A DNA stretch of 59,662 nucleotides from a virus, in IMG/VR virus record IMGVR_UViG_3300005976_000001, positions 1 through 59,662 of that record; one strand, written 5' to 3'. The notes under the pieces were generated by a model that was not told the origin of the DNA, ran no database searches, and was given only the letters and a program-made list of their open reading frames with translations. Shown here piece after piece: positions 35,909-43,947 of the stretch (positions are counted from its first letter, which is position 1; every line of letters begins with the position of its first letter). The translations under genes were made by a program, and so were the position numbers.

Positions 35909-38900
35909 ATGTCAGCAAAAGAATTTGTCCGATTTAATCTAGACGATACACGCACTTATATAAATTACATATCACATCAACCTTACAAGCTAAAACAGAA
36001 CCGGACAATATTTACTTTTATGCTTGTGCTTGAGCGGTTGATAGGATCCGGCCCGGAGAGTACCCCGGACAGCTACATTCTACAACGTGAGATGGTTCCA
36101 GCTCACCACACTCTTCACGTAAAATATAAAGACATCTATAAGTTCTTAAAAGTTCTGTACTTAAAGCTTAGAGCCAAACAAAATGGTGAAATTGGAGGTA
36201 GTCGAATAGTCGCACCGGGTAGTGTGGTTTCAGAGAAAGACTTTAAGATTACAAACAGTATCTACAGTGTTCACAACACATTGAACCTATGCACACTTGG
36301 AGCAGGAAGACGTAAAGAGCACATGATTTCTCCAAGAGTGCTTGTAGTTGACTTAGACTTTGGAACTACAAAAGAGAACGCTCTGTACTTAGCAGCTCAA
36401 GAGAACGCTTCACTGGTAGTAGAATCTAGACCGGGCAGATTCCACATCTATTGGCAAATTTCAGAGAATGTAAGTTTAGATAGCTGGTCAAAGTTTCAAC
36501 TGGCTCTCGCTCATAAACTAGGGGGAGATACTAACTTACGTAATATTACAAGCATGTTGCGTGTTCCAGGGTTCCAGCGGTTTTTACCGGATGGGTCAGT
36601 TTATACTCCAAACATAATATTTAAAGAGAAGTCACCAGATGTGTACTCTTTAGATGATATGTATAGCGTATGGCCGGACGTAGATGAGCTCTATCAATCC
36701 GGGCTAGATGAATTAAGAGCTGTGTACGATGAGCAGAAAAAGGCAGCTCAACAAGTATTTGCTGAAATTCAAAAAAGTGGGGCCAGTGGAGTTAAAGCTG
36801 ATGGTATACCCGGACTACCAACGAGTTCTAGCTTTACTTCAACAGTTCATAAGTACGGAAGAAACCAGGCACTCTACTCTATTTTAAAACTTACCGGCTA
36901 CAAAGCTTACCGAGACACCTATCAATTTAAGAAACCAGACGACTTTATACGTCTACTTGCAGCTCAAGCGCAGTTAATTAATGAGAAGTTTCAAGAGTCA
37001 TTAGAAGAGAGAGAAGTTTTAGAGATTGTTTCAAAGCTAAGTGTAAAGGTCCCAAAGATGTACCAAGCAGAAGTAGAACAAGAAAAGCAAGCAGTTGATG
37101 AAGCGGCAAAATTACTGGTTCGTAGAGATGTAGAAGACACTAAGATTGGTAAAGATGTAACAACTACTCTTCCGATGGCTCCGGTAGCTGTTACGGTAAC
37201 GAGTGTGTCGTCCAATCAACCCGGAGAGATACAACCCGGAGAGAAGCAAGCAAGTCAACCCAGAGTAGAGCCTTCTGACCCAGACATACCGGACAACTTA
37301 CTTGACTTAGCGGTTCAGTTTGCTGAGTACATCTATAACAAACATAACGAGCAACTAAGTAAGATTTTTAAAGTAGCTTTTAAATCAAAAAACTACATAC
37401 CACTTTGTGACTTAATTTTCAGATACTACCATCTACTTGGTAAAATAAAAGCAAGCGGAGCTTCAGTCTCTCTAGCCGGACAAAGTAAATGGGGAGAATC
37501 TATCTATGAAGTACGCTCTTTAAACCGAGATGAATTCTCAGGACTTGTAAGTAGAATTGCATTTAAGTGGGCAAGTCTCTTTCTATCCGATAAGCGCACA
37601 AAGATTATAGATAAGATGCCTAAAAGCTCTGAGTTTAAAGCAATAGCTGACATATCTCATACAGTTTTAGTTACTTTACCGGTAGTTAAAAGACAGCATC
37701 CAATGTTTATAGTGTACCAAAACGGTGTGCTTAACGTGGCTTTACGAGAATTCACACCGGACAAGCTAGCGGCTCTAAAACATTCAAACCCAATTCACGC
37801 TCGTTTTATTCCAGAAGTGTTAAATGTTGCCAGAGAGCATCGGGACGTTCCAGCCAGTGAACTTGTTAGGATTCTTTGTCCAGTAACTTATCGGTACATG
37901 AATGATTGGTTCCCAGGCGACCCGGCAACAATAGACTTACTGCTGCGGTTTATTGGGTATTCTATGACTACGAACACCACAAAGCAAAAGTTTTTATTCT
38001 TCTTTGGACCGGGTGGGAGTGGTAAAGGGTCTATAGTTCAGATGATTGAAGCAATTTTAGGGCAGTCTAATTGTGCTGGAGTTGAGTACAAAGGATTAGA
38101 TAGTCCGTATAAAGTAAGTGAGTTTGTCGATAAACTTCTAATTAGCATCGATGAGGTAGAAGGTACTAAGAAGGAACACGAGCGGCGGTTAAGTTTAGTT
38201 AAACAGATTACGGGGGGTGGAATGATGCAGATTGAGCGAAAGTACGCTCACCCGTACAATGACCACATCACCGGAAAGTTAGTACTGCAATCAAATGAGC
38301 TCTTAGAATACCAGGATAAGGGAGGTAGTATTACCGGGAGGATGATACCAGTAGGGTTTGAGCAGAGATTTAGAGGAAGCAGTGTAGCAGAGCAATTAGA
38401 GAAAGAGCCGATTACCGGCATGATTGAGGCTAGGTCTGAATTCCGGCTAAGTAAGAGTACGAAAAGCAAGCAGAGCCAGCTGGTTGAAGGTGTTGAGCGC
38501 CCGGAAGATGCTAAGGATGCCGGGTACAGTTTGATTATAGAACACGAGTTGAATATACTAGCTACTCTGGCGGGTTTGAGTTGGATGAAAAGTTTACGGC
38601 AAAATGCCGGGCTGACTCTACCGCTGATGGGTAGCGATGAGTTTGCTAAGGTAGGGAAGTTATCGGCAGAAGCACGGCAAGCGAGACTGAAAGCTAAACC
38701 TCAGTCGGCAGCTCTTGGAGTAGGAGTAAATAAGATGAAAGGAACTTTGAACCCTATAGAGTACGCACTGCTAGCGTTTACTGAGTATTCTAGAGGCATG
38801 ACATGCCGTAATAAGGATTTGGTAGCTCTCTGTTACCTGGTAGGGATACTTGGGAATGACGACTGGAGTGGGACTACTAACCGGGCTAAATTAGATAACC

Positions 38901-39334
38901 TGTTTGGTGAACATAATAGCGGCAGCAGCAACCAACGCAGACTGAAGCAGCTGTTTGAGTACGAGTTTAAATATCTGTACCGAGGTGAAATGTCTATTAG
39001 TTACCAGAGAGTTAGAGGGATTAAGGGGAGTGAGAACGCGGAAGGTAGAGAGAGGGTGTGGGGTAACGTATGGATAAACTTTACTAAGCTATACAGTCAG
39101 TTTAAAGAGCTGGAAGGTTTAAGGATGGCTGACGGAACACTTAACTTGGAAGTGGCTGATGACTTAATGGATGACGCAATAGAGTGGATGGGGGAGTTTG
39201 AAGAAGCAGCCTGTACGTGCCTAGGGGTAGAGTGGAATGGGAAATCAAAAGAATTTGTAGATAAGTGCAGAAAGCGGTACCTGAGCAGCACAGATAATAA
39301 CATTAGTCAATATTCTGACATGCTAAAACGATAA
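35909..39334 (+). CDS. Large primase-helicase: AEP primase plus SF3/D5-like helicase
   Basis: 1141 residues. N-terminal archaeo-eukaryotic-type primase: VLVVDLDFG (Asp148, Asp150), the SRPGRFHIYW block with His179, and the LRVPGF segment. After a linker near residues 420-460 a D5/SF3 helicase follows: GPGGSGKGS (Walker A, 700-708), LLISIDEVEG (Walker B, Asp748, Glu749), and downstream VLQSNELL, a sensor-type Asn. Primes replication and unwinds DNA. Lies immediately before the iteron-bearing non-coding region, an arrangement seen where the initiator acts on a neighbouring origin. Confidence 0.88.
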   Translation: MSAKEFVRFNLDDTRTYINYISHQPYKLKQNRTIFTFMLVLERLIGSGPESTPDSYILQREMVPAHHTLHVKYKDIYKFLKVLYLKLRAKQNGEIGGSRIVAPGSVVSEKDFKITNSIYSVHNTLNLCTLGAGRRKEHMISPRVLVVDLDFGTTKENALYLAAQENASLVVESRPGRFHIYWQISENVSLDSWSKFQLALAHKLGGDTNLRNITSMLRVPGFQRFLPDGSVYTPNIIFKEKSPDVYSLDDMYSVWPDVDELYQSGLDELRAVYDEQKKAAQQVFAEIQKSGASGVKADGIPGLPTSSSFTSTVHKYGRNQALYSILKLTGYKAYRDTYQFKKPDDFIRLLAAQAQLINEKFQESLEEREVLEIVSKLSVKVPKMYQAEVEQEKQAVDEAAKLLVRRDVEDTKIGKDVTTTLPMAPVAVTVTSVSSNQPGEIQPGEKQASQPRVEPSDPDIPDNLLDLAVQFAEYIYNKHNEQLSKIFKVAFKSKNYIPLCDLIFRYYHLLGKIKASGASVSLAGQSKWGESIYEVRSLNRDEFSGLVSRIAFKWASLFLSDKRTKIIDKMPKSSEFKAIADISHTVLVTLPVVKRQHPMFIVYQNGVLNVALREFTPDKLAALKHSNPIHARFIPEVLNVAREHRDVPASELVRILCPVTYRYMNDWFPGDPATIDLLLRFIGYSMTTNTTKQKFLFFFGPGGSGKGSIVQMIEAILGQSNCAGVEYKGLDSPYKVSEFVDKLLISIDEVEGTKKEHERRLSLVKQITGGGMMQIERKYAHPYNDHITGKLVLQSNELLEYQDKGGSITGRMIPVGFEQRFRGSSVAEQLEKEPITGMIEARSEFRLSKSTKSKQSQLVEGVERPEDAKDAGYSLIIEHELNILATLAGLSWMKSLRQNAGLTLPLMGSDEFAKVGKLSAEARQARLKAKPQSAALGVGVNKMKGTLNPIEYALLAFTEYSRGMTCRNKDLVALCYLVGILGNDDWSGTTNRAKLDNLFGEHNSGSSNQRRLKQLFEYEFKYLYRGEMSISYQRVRGIKGSENAEGRERVWGNVWINFTKLYSQFKELEGLRMADGTLNLEVADDLMDDAIEWMGEFEEAACTCLGVEWNGKSKEFVDKCRKRYLSSTDNNISQYSDMLKR

Positions 39335-40143
39335 AAGTTAGAGGAAGAGTAGACCTGCCGGGAGAGTGGGGAAGGTAAAAACACCCGACTAGTTCAAGTT
39401 ACTTAAATCTAGAGTTTATAGAACTAAACTAGAACTAGCCTATGTGGGCCAGTATGTGGGCCAGTAAAAAAATCTATTTGATATCATTACATAAGTTTGG
39501 GTACCATATCCGAATGTATGTGGGCCATATGTGGGCCATATGTGGGCCATATGTGGGCCAGCAAATATTAGAACTAAACTAGAAGTAAAAACTAAAATGT
39601 AGTTTAGTTATAGTTACTTACCCTACTTTTGACCATTTTGTTTGTGGTATTTAAGCCACAACCTGGCCCAGATGTTAACAACTAACAGGTTTAGTCGGTG
39701 TTGGTTGGAATCTACAGTATCAAACGTAATAAAAGGAAACTAAAGTTCACTGGCCAACTTCTAGTTTAATTCTAGTACCTATATAATCAACTAGTTATAA
39801 CCCCCCCGGGACACATATGGCCCAGATATAATTGGAGAGAAAAACTAGTTAAATTCTAATATAGTCAATACTTTAAGTCAGGGTGGGCCAGATGGACCAC
39901 ATAAATCAGTAAACTTTTATAATATCTGTACGATAAGTTATAATTATAACAAAATTAAAAAAAAGAGAGAAAAATAGATAAAGAGAAAAAGAGAGAAAAT
40001 TTTTAAAAAGTTTTTGGAAAAATTTTTAGAGTTTTAAATCTAAAAATATCTTACAAGCTGTTTGAAAATCGGCCTAAAATGAAGGTAGAGATTTAGGGTT
40101 AAATTCTTACTTTTCGGTGACGGGCGGCGGCGGCGAGAGAATT
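39335..40143. other. Non-coding region, candidate replication origin
   Basis: No gene of convincing length. Besides the iterons it has two copies of GAACTAAACTAGAA (39421-39434 and 39571-39584) with an inverted relative near 39759, and a purine-rich, AT-dominated run from about 39950 to 40070 with long A and T tracts, a candidate unwinding element. Placement directly after the primase-helicase gene supports an origin. A GC-rich spot of GGC repeats lies near 40123-40134. Confidence 0.55.
39443..39560. repeat. Iteron-like direct repeats TGTGGGCCA (six copies)
   Basis: TGTGGGCCA starts at 39443, 39455, 39519, 39530, 39541 and 39552. Four copies are spaced exactly 11 bases apart (one helical turn). 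Related partial copies (TGGCCCA or TGGGCCA) follow near 39663, 39816 and 39885, and TGTGGGCC occurs at 40342 next to the start of the small membrane protein gene. Such phased repeats bind initiators. Confidence 0.75.
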
Positions 40144-40341
40144 TTAGAAAGATGTTATAAAGTAGAGAGCCAGGAAGAAGAATAGAGGGGTGAGGAGAGA
40201 TGAGAGGATGAAGGCTATTTTATGGCGGTGTGAGTAGTAGAGGATTGTTAGCTTTGAGGGTTGCTGGATGGCTTGAGCGTAGAGATTTGGGTTTATAGGC
40301 TCTCTGAGGTAGGGAATTTGTTTTTTGTCTATCTGGTGCAT
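40144..40341 (-). CDS. Small membrane protein
   Basis: 65 residues with a single C-terminal membrane segment (IAFILSSLLTPLFFFLALYFITSF) after a polar N-terminus. No clear ribosome site. The TGTGGGCC iteron motif lies at 40342-40349, just upstream of its ATG, so it might be controlled by the origin-binding protein. It lies beyond the terminator of the early operon. Tail-anchored topology could suit superinfection exclusion or lysis, but nothing proves it. Confidence 0.45.
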   Translation of the reverse strand: MHQIDKKQIPYLREPINPNLYAQAIQQPSKLTILYYSHRHKIAFILSSLLTPLFFFLALYFITSF

Positions 40342-40435
40342 TGTGGGCCTTATAACCTTAAAGGGTGTATTTGATTATACGGCACGATATCCGGGGGACT
40401 TTAGGTTTGCAGATTAAATTAGGAAAAAAGAGTAT

Positions 40436-40480
40436 AAAAAAAGGCTCCAGGCATATCTAGATAGATATACCCGGAGCCCC
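40436..40480 (-). terminator. Intrinsic terminator of the leftward early operon
   Basis: On the minus strand GGAGCC... pairs: GGCTCC (bases 40473-40478 read leftward) with GGAGCC (40443-40448), extended by CC/GG pairs, followed by seven T (40436-40442). It lies about 45 bases after the last gene (stop at 40524). Confidence 0.8.
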
Positions 40481-40523
40481 AAACAACGAACAAAAGACAG
40501 ATATAGGTTAGTATATCATAAAT

Positions 40524-41153
40524 TTAAAGGCTGGTACTATAACCATTAGCATCAAAATAGTTTAAAATGTTTGCTACGTTATCGTTCTCCCAGAAAAGAT
40601 CACGGATATGGTCGTGTAAATCCTCTACCAGGTAATATTCATCCATCTGGGATATTTCGGTTAACCCCTCTTCTGTCATCCAGTAGTATTCAAGTAAGGT
40701 TCCTACTTGATTATGGTCCCACCTACTTATTGGGGTAGTCATCCAGGCTGATAGTGAATTAGGGTATCTAGAGATAAACCCACTATATGAGGTAAATTTC
40801 TCTGCTATAAGTTTATCGAGACCAGACAAATCAACAGCTAGTAGCATTCTGCTAACTGATTGAGCCGGAATAGAGCAGAAGACTCTATCGGTTTCAAAGT
40901 TGTATTCACGGGGTGAAACTACTTCACTAAATTCTAGCTCTAATTCTAGTAATGCTTCTAAAGATTCTACGTATAACCGTGCATACTCGGTATGGATTTT
41001 CTTCCAGTCAACTAAGTTGTGTACTTGTTCTAGTAGCTCTGGATTTATTTCTCCGGAGTCATCAGAGCATTCTAGTTCTAGTCTACTTTCTATCTCTGAG
41101 CTATGGATTGAATCATAGAATCCGCTAAATGGAATGGTTGTTTGTTGTTTCAT
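40524..41153 (-). CDS. Acidic early protein, possible anti-defence protein
   Basis: 209 residues, strongly acidic (Glu/Asp-rich, e.g. SSEIESRLELECSDDSGEINPELLEQ), helical. No family recognised. It is the last gene of the early operon that contains ArdA; high acidity is compatible with a DNA-mimic, though acidity alone is weak evidence. Preceded by AAGGAA and a stop-codon hairpin of the upstream gene. Confidence 0.55.
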   Translation of the reverse strand: MKQQTTIPFSGFYDSIHSSEIESRLELECSDDSGEINPELLEQVHNLVDWKKIHTEYARLYVESLEALLELELEFSEVVSPREYNFETDRVFCSIPAQSVSRMLLAVDLSGLDKLIAEKFTSYSGFISRYPNSLSAWMTTPISRWDHNQVGTLLEYYWMTEEGLTEISQMDEYYLVEDLHDHIRDLFWENDNVANILNYFDANGYSTSL

Positions 41154-41182
41154 AGTTTTCCTTATTGATGTTTGTTGCTTGG

Positions 41183-41233
41183 ATTAAAATAATCCTCAAT
41201 CCGGGCTTGCAACCCGGATCAAGCATTATTTTA
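41183..41233 (-). repeat. Stop-associated hairpin repeat, type I copy 1
   Basis: On the minus strand AAAATAAT...ATTATTTT form an outer stem and ATCCGGG...CCCGGAT an inner stem around loop TTGCAAG, with a 5x5 internal loop between them. The stop codon TAA of the gene ending at 41226 lies in the outer stem, and the core ATGCTTGATCC follows. Confidence 0.75.
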
Positions 41234-41666
41234 GTTGGCCGCGTTCGTTATATAACCACTCGTTGGCCTCTGATACTTCTAAAAAGTATTCTGCTGAACA
41301 AATATATTCGTATTCTCGTTCTAGTGAGATTCTAATTGTTTCGTTACAGTCGTTTAATACCTCGTTTAATGCATCAAACACTGTGATCATGAGTTTGGAG
41401 ACTCTCGGTGATTGTTTAGAGTCGTAGTATAAGATGGAAGTAACTTCTAATCCTGGGCATCTATGCCTATAAGATTCTATGCTAAAAATCTTTATCGGAT
41501 CAGGTTCATCAGCTAACATTTTAGCAACCCGGCAAAGACTTCTAATGTGCTCAAAGTCATTAAATCCTGATGACAAGTAATCGTGATGTTCTTGCTCGAA
41601 TGCATTTCCAGGCAACTCTTGAAGTTCTTTAGCAGAGTAGAGACTGATTGTTTTTGTTTGGACCAT
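41226..41666 (-). CDS. Acidic early protein of unknown function
   Basis: 146 residues, GAGGT site upstream, mixed composition with acidic segments (AKMLADEPDPIKIF, ASEANEWLYNERG). No domain recognised. Lies in the ArdA operon; its stop codon is embedded in a hairpin repeat. Confidence 0.5.
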   Translation of the reverse strand: MVQTKTISLYSAKELQELPGNAFEQEHHDYLSSGFNDFEHIRSLCRVAKMLADEPDPIKIFSIESYRHRCPGLEVTSILYYDSKQSPRVSKLMITVFDALNEVLNDCNETIRISLEREYEYICSAEYFLEVSEANEWLYNERGQLK

Positions 41667-41714
41667 AGTTCTACCTCTTAGTTTGTTGTTTGTTTTAGTT
41701 AACTAGTGCATTAA

Positions 41715-41876
41715 TTATTTAAAGTAAGGAAGGGTTAAGTTTGTTGTTTTCATTTTCTCGGTGTCATAGTTATATGCCGCTATTGTGAAGGCTATCACTC
41801 CAACAGAGATAATTGAGATTAAAACAAAGAGCGCAATGGGTAGCACCGGTTTTAGTTTTTTATTTAATTTGTTCAT
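41715..41876 (-). CDS. Small single-span membrane protein
   Basis: 53 residues from ATG 41876 (AAGGAAAACC upstream). An in-frame ATG at 41950 within the upstream hairpin is judged not used. Basic N-terminus followed by one hydrophobic segment (VLPIALFVLISIISVGVIAFTIAA, about residues 11-34) and a short polar tail, so probably inserted in the inner membrane with N inside. Function unknown. Confidence 0.5.
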   Translation of the reverse strand: MNKLNKKLKPVLPIALFVLISIISVGVIAFTIAAYNYDTEKMKTTNLTLPYFK

Positions 41877-41907
41877 TTTGTGGTTTTCCTTGTTGTTTGT
41901 TTGGACT

Positions 41908-41954
41908 AAAATAATCCTAAATCCGGGCTTGCAACCCGGATCAAGCATTATTTT
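41908..41954 (-). repeat. Stop-associated hairpin repeat, type I copy 2
   Basis: Same inner stem (ATCCGGG, loop, CCCGGAT) and outer AAATAAT stem as the 41183 copy, with one changed base in the spacer. Located right after the stop of the ArdA gene and before the small membrane protein gene. Confidence 0.75.
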
Positions 41955-42429
41955 AATGGGAAAAAATATAGACCTGATTTTCATGCTCGATTACCTCGTA
42001 ATCGTGTTCTAGGTCCCTAGCGAATGCTTTATAGTCAAAGTACGGTTGTATACTTTCCGGAAGCTCAAAACATTCATCGGCAATCTCTGCTGCATACTCC
42101 TCGAACGAATTACAAGTAGTTATGTATCTATCTAAGATGTCTTGAATTTCACCGTCTTCTGATGACCAGTAAGCCAGTACAGCTTCTTGCTCGTAGTCTT
42201 CAAGCTCTAGGACTTCCCAGATTTTTGCATCAATATAGGACTCTGAATAGAGAGTGTCTGGGATGTCTTCTTTATCCTGAAACATCAACTCCGGATCATC
42301 TTCATCTTTATGCAATTCTCTGCAAGCTTCCAGGAACTCATCTTTATTCGAGTAGTTTTCTAGGTCTAGCCAATCTCCAAATAGTGATCCCTCGTTGTAT
42401 TTTTTATATGTGCCTATGTATAACTTCAT
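41953..42429 (-). CDS. ardA: Antirestriction protein ArdA
   Basis: 158 residues, near the usual 160-170. The start MKLYIGTYKKYNEGSLFGDWLDL and the blocks CRELHKDEDDPELMFQD, IPDTLYSES, and the C-terminal IQPYFDYKAFARDLEHDY match the ArdA family very closely, and the whole protein is rich in Asp and Glu. ArdA is a dimeric DNA mimic that blocks type I restriction-modification enzymes, protecting incoming unmodified DNA. Expressed from the early leftward promoter, as expected. GAGGA precedes the start. Confidence 0.95.
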   Translation of the reverse strand: MKLYIGTYKKYNEGSLFGDWLDLENYSNKDEFLEACRELHKDEDDPELMFQDKEDIPDTLYSESYIDAKIWEVLELEDYEQEAVLAYWSSEDGEIQDILDRYITTCNSFEEYAAEIADECFELPESIQPYFDYKAFARDLEHDYEVIEHENQVYIFSH

Positions 42430-42454
42430 GGTTTTTCCTCGTTGTTTAGTTTGA

Positions 42455-42673
42455 TTAGTTTTTTCTAACGATAAAGTGGCTGCTGTTTGGTCGCTCGCTT
42501 GGTTTGTACGAATGACAGTTAGCAGTTGTAGATTTTAATTCTACTTCTGAAACATGGACTATACTTGACTCAATCTCTTTTATTATTTTTTCGGCAAATT
42601 CTATCGCTCGGTCGATTGAGAAACATATAGTTCTATATGTCTTCTTGTTATGCTGTACGCTAATTAAATACAT
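42455..42673 (-). CDS. Small early hypothetical protein
   Basis: 72 residues, GAGGT site. Starts MYLISVQHNKKTYRTICFS with a helical middle (RAIEFAEKIIKEIESS). No family recognised. Between the ArdA gene and the next hairpin repeat. Confidence 0.45.
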   Translation of the reverse strand: MYLISVQHNKKTYRTICFSIDRAIEFAEKIIKEIESSIVHVSEVELKSTTANCHSYKPSERPNSSHFIVRKN

Positions 42674-42701
42674 ATTTACCTCTTTTGTTGTTTGTTTGGA
42701 T

Positions 42702-42760
42702 TAAAATAATCCTCAATCCAGGTAGGTTTGCTACTTTGCTACCCGGATCAAGCATCATTC
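42702..42760 (-). repeat. Stop-associated hairpin repeat, type II-like
   Basis: On the minus strand the core ATGCTTGATCC follows the TGA stop of the gene ending at 42755. The stem is GGTAG...CTACC with a longer loop, flanked by ATTGAGGATTATTTT as in type I. A variant of the same element. Confidence 0.65.
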
Positions 42761-42994
42761 TACCTCTTCTACCCATTCATCCGGTATATCAATCAGAAGT
42801 GGGCATCCTGTTTTAGATTCTCTTTCCGGAATCTCCAGGCAGAGTGTATCGGTATCGGCTCTATCTTTGCTGTTGAATTCTGAAGCTAAGATGTCAGCTA
42901 GCTTGTCTAAGTTTACGTACTCTGAAGGTGTGTTTACGTTGTTTAAATACTCTGTTGCTAGCTCTTTTTTGTCTTGTTTTGTTAGTACTTTCAT
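42755..42994 (-). CDS. Small acidic early protein
   Basis: 79 residues with AGGAG eight bases upstream. Acidic, helical, ending in IDIPDEWVEEVE. Has a Cys pair. Unknown function; the upstream leader is the 81-bp repeat. Confidence 0.5.
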   Translation of the reverse strand: MKVLTKQDKKELATEYLNNVNTPSEYVNLDKLADILASEFNSKDRADTDTLCLEIPERESKTGCPLLIDIPDEWVEEVE

Positions 42995-42996
42995 TG

Positions 42997-43077
42997 TGTT
43001 TGCTCCTGTTTTTCGTCATTAGATCAAAGTGATCCTCAATTCACTCAGTTAAGAGAGGATCAAGCATTACTTTATCC
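42997..43077 (-). repeat. 81-bp intergenic direct repeat, copy 1 (stop hairpin plus ribosome site)
   Basis: Identical over 81 bases to 43590-43670. It includes the hairpin GATCCTC...GAGGATC with outer AAAGT/ACTTT pairs, the core ATGCTTGATCC and the AGGAG ribosome site of the following gene, so the element is a unit covering the whole gap from one stop to the next start. Confidence 0.85.
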
Positions 43078-43273
43078 AATATTTATTCACTGCTTGGCGT
43101 TTGATCTCTGAGAGTATTTGCTGAGTTTGATTTTCAACATCATAGTGATCTGCGAGTTGGAGTGCTTTGCACTTGATTTGATTGCGACTAAAGTTATCAA
43201 TTGCTCTGTCAAGTAAAGAGTCTAGACCGATTAAGTCAAAATATTGCTTGTTCAATTTCGCTTGTAAGGTCAT
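43067..43273 (-). CDS. Small early hypothetical protein
   Basis: 68 residues from ATG 43273, preferred because CGGAG lies seven bases upstream; an ATG at 43303 gives ten more residues but has no site. Helical (AKLNKQYFDLIGLDSLLDRAIDNF). No family recognised. Its stop TAA overlaps the repeat core. Confidence 0.45.
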   Translation of the reverse strand: MTLQAKLNKQYFDLIGLDSLLDRAIDNFSRNQIKCKALQLADHYDVENQTQQILSEIKRQAVNKYWIK

Positions 43274-43338
43274 TTCGTTCTCCGTGTTGTTCTCCCTGGC
43301 CATATCTCAAGCCGGGTTTCTTGCTATAGACCTCAGTA

Positions 43339-43590
43339 TTACTCTTTTTCAATCCAGTTTTCGCTATCTACATCATAAACGACTTCGATCAAGTCCTGCT
43401 GTGACTCCCAGCTAGAAGCTACATCTATGGCTCCCGTATTCTGATTCATGTAAACAGTGTCGGCAGACACTAAAAGATTAGCGGGATCTGATACGAATTC
43501 TAGAGCTTCTTCTTTTGAGTTGACGCCAAAAATTGGAAAAAGTTTGTCCGCTATTTTTTCATAATATCCGTTTTGTTGTGTTTCCATCAT
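43339..43590 (-). CDS. Small acidic early protein
   Basis: 83 residues with AGGAG six bases before ATG 43590. Acidic C-terminus (DLIEVVYDVDSENWIEKE), helical N-terminus (YYEKIADKLFPIFGV). Unknown family. Downstream stop is not followed by the full hairpin but by an ordinary gap. Confidence 0.5.
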   Translation of the reverse strand: MMETQQNGYYEKIADKLFPIFGVNSKEEALEFVSDPANLLVSADTVYMNQNTGAIDVASSWESQQDLIEVVYDVDSENWIEKE

Positions 43591-43670
43591 GTTTGCTCCT
43601 GTTTTTCGTCATTAGATCAAAGTGATCCTCAATTCACTCAGTTAAGAGAGGATCAAGCATTACTTTATCC
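43590..43670 (-). repeat. 81-bp intergenic direct repeat, copy 2
   Basis: Exact copy of 42997-43077, here between the first and second genes of the operon. It carries the same hairpin, repeat core and AGGAG site, which implies recent duplication or strong selection. Confidence 0.85.
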
Positions 43671-43856
43671 GATCAACCATTTTTGATTCTCGTAGTCGTA
43701 AAACACGTTGTTAGGAGCTGGTATGTTCATCTCTTGCACGATACTAGCAAGTGCAATCCTTTCTTCTTGCGTCATTCTTTTGAGAAATGCGTTTAGTTCG
43801 TTTTGAGCAGAGGGACCTTTGTTCAGTATTTCGAGTGCTTTATCTATATTGTTCAT
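43665..43856 (-). CDS. First gene of the early operon, small helical protein
   Basis: 63 residues from ATG 43856, with AGGAG upstream; the ATG at 43904 in the leader lies in a hairpin fragment and is not favoured. Helical with conserved-looking LNAFLKRMTQEERIALASIVQEM. No family recognised. Transcribed about 56 bases after a strong promoter. Confidence 0.5.
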   Translation of the reverse strand: MNNIDKALEILNKGPSAQNELNAFLKRMTQEERIALASIVQEMNIPAPNNVFYDYENQKWLIG

Positions 43857-43918
43857 TGTGTTTGCTCCTGTTGTTGTTGTTACTTTGCTACTTGGATCAA
43901 GCAAGTTCTCTATCTTTG

Positions 43919-43947
43919 ATTATGTTTGAATATTCGTATCGTGTCAA
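43919..43947 (-). promoter_or_regulatory. Strong sigma70 promoter of the early leftward operon
   Basis: TTGACA (43942-43947) and CATAAT (43919-43924), exactly 17 bases apart, on the minus strand: one mismatch from the consensus. Transcription would start near 43912, about 56 bases ahead of ATG 43856, with a partial copy of the repeat (CTTGGATC reversed) in the leader. Confidence 0.8.

Noticed and set aside
41874-41984. Start of the small membrane protein at 41984 within the hairpin
   Set aside because: That ATG is part of the repeated hairpin core; the ATG at 41876 has a ribosome site and gives a normal membrane protein.
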